The notes under the pieces were generated by a model. The model was not told the origin of the DNA, did not search any database, and worked only from the letters and a program-made list of their open reading frames with translations. Below, one piece after another: positions 59,805 through 64,000 of a stretch of 64,000 bases of DNA (positions are counted from its first letter, which is position 1; every line of letters starts with the position of its first letter). Origin of the DNA: Immersiella caudata (Eukaryota > Ascomycota > Sordariomycetes > Sordariales > Lasiosphaeriaceae); NCBI GenBank assembly GCA_030512335.1, contig JAULSU010000006.1, forward strand, positions 3,100,001-3,164,000, written 5' to 3'. Position numbers and translations under genes: made by a program.

Positions 59805-61858
59805 TCACAGCGCGAATTGGAAGCCGCTGGGCATCCTCTGGTACATGGCTGGAATGACTTTCTGCCATGGTGTCGAGCCGGTGCTGCTTGCCGGCTCGGG
59901 GGATGCAGTGCTGCCGTCCATGCTGCACGCTGTATCAGGCTCTGGCGTAGGGCGCCAATTGCCGGATGCCCTGTCCTTGCTCTTCCCCTTTCCTCCACAC
60001 GGTAGGGAAGCCCCTAAGAAGGGACTTCCGCGAATGCCGCCAGACGCTTCGCCGACCTTCGGAGAGTCGTGATACTGCTTGACCCCCTTCAGATAGATTG
60101 AAGGGTCAAAGGATACGAACACTAGCGCGTGAAGACCTCCGGTTTCCTCAATCGAGTATACCATAGACCTCTCGTCCCAGACCCCCCGAATGCTTCCGAA
60201 GCAGCCTGTAGGGTTCATGACTTCGTGGAGTGCCTCGAGAGTGGGGTTGGTCTCTGATGGGCTCTGTTCTGGCGGCCAAAGCAAAACGTCCTCGCTCTTG
60301 TAGATATTGGTAATTTCATCAAGCGTATTGTGAAACCCTGACATTTTGATCAACGTATTGTGAGACTCCTCAGTCTCTGCCGCCCCTGAGCGGCTGCGTT
60401 CCTCGCGCTCGCCTGGCGTCCAGCGACGGCGAGCGCCCCCCCGGATCCGGATCCGGCGGGCTCCAGAGTCGGACGCTGGAGGGTCGTCTACCAGATCGAC
60501 AAATGTCTGGCATGAAGGATGGTAGCAACGGACAGGCGATTTCATCAGCGTGAACATCAAGAGCTCAGAGCCATCATCTCCGGGATGGACCATGTGGGGG
60601 TTCCTGGGTGGCGCGCGCATAAGGTCCGGCTGACTGGTTTTGGTCCGTGTCGCCAGCAAGATGTAGTCCAAAAATTCATCATTGGCTGACGGCATGCGAG
60701 TTGCCCCCCCATCGTCGAAGACAATGTCGGTGGTGTAGTACGTCCGCATCGCGGAGCTGCTTCTTGCCAGCCACTCCTTTCTCGACTCCACCACCCGCAG
60801 CTTGGACGATGCCTCATCCCTGAAGATACGGAGGAACGTCCATCTATCGTCAATGGGCCCCTCAAAATGCCACCTCCTCCACATGTGTCTCCGTGAGGCA
60901 TGCTCAATGGCCCCAAACCCGTCCTGAGCGAGCGAGATGCGAAAGCAGGTGTAATAGGATAGCCAGTACTCCTCCTCGGCTTCGAGCGAAGTCTGGTTCG
61001 AGACGCCATACAGAGAACCATCGAAGATCTCAAAGGCAATGGTTGAGCCGATGTCGGAACCAATGAACTCGGGCAGTTCCATCTTCTGCTCTAGCCATTT
61101 ATCGTTCGCAATGTCGTAGCCCCCGAGGTTCCAACGACGGTAACCATCACGACTGGTCGGCACGAAAACACCATAGCACAGGAATTTCTCGGTGTTTCGC
61201 ACAAAAATCTTCAAGGTCGAGTTCAGGGAACGAGTGGTGAGAATTCGGCCTTTTAGCACATCGAAAACAACCAGCCAACTAGCCTGCGCTGTTTTGCGAT
61301 GCGTATAGAGGCACGAAACCACGCCGTGTGAATAGTACAGGGGCTGGAATTTGTACTTGGTGAAGCCGTGTGACTCTTCAATCGCCTGGTCGAGCAGCCT
61401 TCGAATGTCAATTTTGATCTCGGTGCACTGAGAATTGTGCAAATCTAAGATTCGCAGCTGACGGTCCTTGATATGACACAAGACTCCGTTTTCGTAGATC
61501 CAGGATTCCGCATGAGCGACGAGAGCGACCAGATACGGCGAGACTGACGAAATTGCCTCTCGGCGCTTGGTGATTCGCCTCAGCTCGGTCGCATAGCGCC
61601 GACTGGTCCGGGCTTGACGCGCTTCCAGGGTATTTGGGGCTTTGCTCTGAGCCGCAATGGCGTCGTCAGCCTCTACAAGAGACCCAAAAGAGAGGGGAGG
61701 GCGCAGCTTACCTCGAGGATAGTTTTCGCGATATTTGGCTCATGGAACAGAAACTGGAGCGACTTGCATGATAGGCTCAACGCGTGCGTATCTTCCAAGT
61801 CGAGATATTGCACGATAAGCCAGAGAATTTCGTAGGGCACTTTGACCAAGGGCGACAT
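59805..61858 (-). CDS. F-box protein
   Basis: Likely substrate receptor of an SCF ubiquitin ligase. Two exons, 61858-61712 and 61646-59805, encode about 662 aa. The F-box is at residues 3-48 (LVKVPYEILWLIVQYLDLED, then CKSLQFLFHEPN), right at the N-terminus. The intron is placed at 61711-61647 (65 bases, GTAAGC...CAG, CTGAC branch site about 17 bases before the acceptor). A shorter 41-base version ending at 61671 is also in frame and would add 8 residues, but it lacks a good branch site. The body (about 120-480) has repeated WxxYDxxxDxW-like elements and short hydrophobic strands, suggesting a beta-propeller-like region, although no clear kelch or WD motif is seen. The C-terminal 70 residues are Gly/Ser/Lys-rich and low in complexity. 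Such F-box proteins are numerous and fast-evolving in filamentous fungi. The substrate is unknown. Confidence 0.83.
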
Positions 61859-64000
61859 CAGACCTGCCAAATGCACCCGGGCAGTTGCTGGCCACCATTG
61901 AGGAGGTGAAGCGATGACGTTGTAAATGAGGGGCCGTGAAGGCAGAAATGGACTCTGATGTAGTGACAGTTGACAGTTGCCCGCGAGCAGCTTCGGAATG
62001 AGGAGCGAGATCGACGCGCCTCTCCCAGGGCAGACAGTCGTACTTATAAGGAGCTGCAACATGTTCGGGGGCCGGCGCGAGGCTGCGATTAGGCTTGAAT
62101 GCCAGCTCACGGCGCCCGCCGTGGTTCGGACGATCGACCACGTTTGCGAGAGGCATGATCATTCCGTTCCGTGAGACAGGAAAGAGGGTCTTGGGCAGCA
62201 GATACCACTTCAAAATGTAGATTGACTCCACAAAGCAGAGACAAAATCTAGCACTTTGGGGTGTGTCGTAGACATGAAGTCAGAGAAGGCCTCACCACGG
62301 GTGACGAGGGTAGCGCGCTCAGCGCGTCCCACTCGACCGGTCCCGATGATCACCACGGATGAGACTCTGCAACGAAAAGAAAGGGGGTGGTCCTCCAAGA
62401 GGTCTCACACAAAATGCATAAATGGGCCCGATGCTTGTAGTGAATACGCCAACTGCAATCAGACTGCGTTAAAGTGAGGGAAGAGTCGCATTCTGCAGCA
62501 GTATACAGTGTTGGGCAGCAGGTATGAGCAGCGGAAGGTGCTACCGTGCTCCGTCTACCTTCAGGGTCCCGAATGTAGCGGAACCTCGAAGATACCCGGT
62601 TGAGGCTTAAAATTGTTTGCTGCTTTTGAATTGAGTTGTCTAAGTCCTAGGGTACCGCGAAAGTGCTTATTACTCTCGCCGGCGACCAAGACATGGCGAC
62701 ATGGGTCTAGAGACGATGATCCACAGCAGCCAATCAGGCCCTAATCTCGACCAACCACAACCAAGGGAACATGGAGCTTTCCCACCATGCGGCTCTGCTC
62801 GCTCGAATTCGCTCGAATTCGGGGGCAGCCCGACCCCCACCTTCTTCTCCCGACACAACTTCACCTTTGGCCTCCCCTCACCTGAGCTCCGTTCCTCCTT
62901 TTCCACATTTTCCCTTCATTCCCTCGGTCCTCGCAGATTTCGCTCAGACCCAATCCCGGCTCAACAGATGTGCGGCGTTTCCCTATTCCGCACGCGCACG
63001 GCGCGGCTTGCAGCAGCTCTCGCAGCCTGGTTGCAGTTCTGTTGCTCAGTGTTGCGCATGCCGTCTCCGCGCCTTGAACGATACGAGCCCTTGTGATCTG
63101 TCAAACTTTTTTGGAGGCTCTGCAACACAAATCCAGCCAGGAGCCCCTTCTTACCTGCCCGGGTTACCTTCTGTCATCTGGGTCAATTTATTGGCAAATT
63201 AGCCCATAACGATCCATCATTTCCCCCGCTTCTAGCCTTTTGTTGCATCCCGTCACAACCATCAGCGGCGCTACTACGGGCCTAGAGGGCCGCAGAGCCT
63301 CAACTTATGCAAAGGCGTACTAGCTACGCCGTCATCCGCATAACGCACAGATCCCGTGCAATGACTGTAACCCAGTAATTTGTCGATGCCAAGTCATCAC
63401 ATGTCTCGGGGTAGAGAATCTCAAGCAGCCCATCTGTCATTGGGCAGCCTCGTCACCTTCGACACTGCAACACACCGACACGGAAAACGCCGGCTTCATT
63501 GACGAGCAACGATCCGAACTCATCACTCCAACCTCGTTTCCCGATTGCAAATGTCGGTTATCACTTATACCATTTATTGGCAGCCGCGGCGGAAGATTCC
63601 ACGGCCTGGTATCGCGGCTATTGGGGTTTCTTCGGTTTCTTCTCGACGAAAATCTCCTCTGGCCCCAACCTTGCCACTCAGGCGGTCAGTCTCACACCGC
63701 ACTTCCAAGTGGCGTGAAAACCACCGAGTCCGCTTGGTGTAACATGGCAATGATGACACTCGGTTTCAGGTTCGATACCTAGCCTGTTTGTCAGCCCCGG
63801 ATGGCCTGGATGTGAAGTCCCGAACACAATGGCTCTACCCGATCTTTTGCGGCTCCGGCGGGGATCCAAAGAAGGAAAACCCGCTCGAACACGTCACATG
63901 TGAGCCTATTCGTCGTTCCATGCGGCTCGCAGCCTCGCTTGGAAATGTATGGAGATAGGAGAGGGGTTACTCCCTGTCGCTCGGCCCCAAACGACTGTAA
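61859..64000. other. Right-edge region with no supported gene
   Basis: It holds the F-box gene's promoter and about 2 kb with no recognisable coding frame. A GCTCGAATTC direct duplication is at about 62799-62818. A B-box-like GGTTCGATACC with a weak A-box upstream (63737-63775) is too compressed to be a tRNA. Confidence 0.55.

Noticed and set aside
63737..63775. tRNA gene candidate with A-box-like and B-box-like motifs
   Set aside because: The spacing between the boxes is too short for an anticodon arm and no acceptor stem pairs.

Overview
This window looks like nuclear chromosomal DNA of a filamentous ascomycete, most likely a Sordariomycete. The genes are single copies carrying short introns (mostly 50-95 bases) with GTRAGT-type donors and CTRAC-type branch sites. 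The proteins read as Pezizomycotina orthologues: a Snf1 kinase, Dpb2, Prp1/Prp6, Nfs1, an Rvs167-type BAR-SH3 protein, a dysferlin-domain protein and a CsbD-like stress protein. I saw no transposase, virus, CRISPR array, rRNA gene or biosynthetic cluster. I rebuilt the genes by hand from reading frames, splice signals and remembered family sequences, so exon edges are predictions.

Layout, left to right. 1-2632 has no gene I can support. 2633-5655 (-) is a regulator with two N-terminal C2H2 fingers, a Zn2Cys6 cluster and a fungal transcription factor domain. 5656-21256 is about 15.6 kb with no recognisable gene, lying between the starts of two divergent genes. 21257-22610 (+) is a TMEM19/DUF92 membrane protein. 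22611-26527 is again without genes. 26528-38324 is compact: prp1 (-), a dysferlin-domain protein (-), a small membrane/helical protein (+), snf1 (-) and a small probably mitochondrial protein (-). That last gene shares a very short divergent promoter with dpb2 (+, 38490-40994). An ADA2/ADGF-type adenosine deaminase-like gene (+) follows at 42109-44365, then an NmrA-like oxidoreductase (-) at 46938-47994 and a CsbD-like protein (-) at 51710-52306. The right side holds the cysteine desulfurase nfs1 (-), the BAR-SH3 gene (+) and an F-box protein (-). The last 2 kb show no gene.

The genes do not form one pathway. They are housekeeping functions (splicing, replication, Fe-S clusters, energy sensing, endocytosis) mixed with regulators and conserved proteins of unknown role. 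No new multi-gene system is evident. Points worth a second look are the 15.6 kb gene-free block upstream of the dual zinc-finger regulator, three ACGCG cores in the dpb2 divergent promoter, a GC-AG intron in the NmrA-like gene, a stop-free 84-base intron in prp1, a 32-base exon carrying the zinc-binding HAH motif of the deaminase, and a tRNA-like relic inside the gene-free block.
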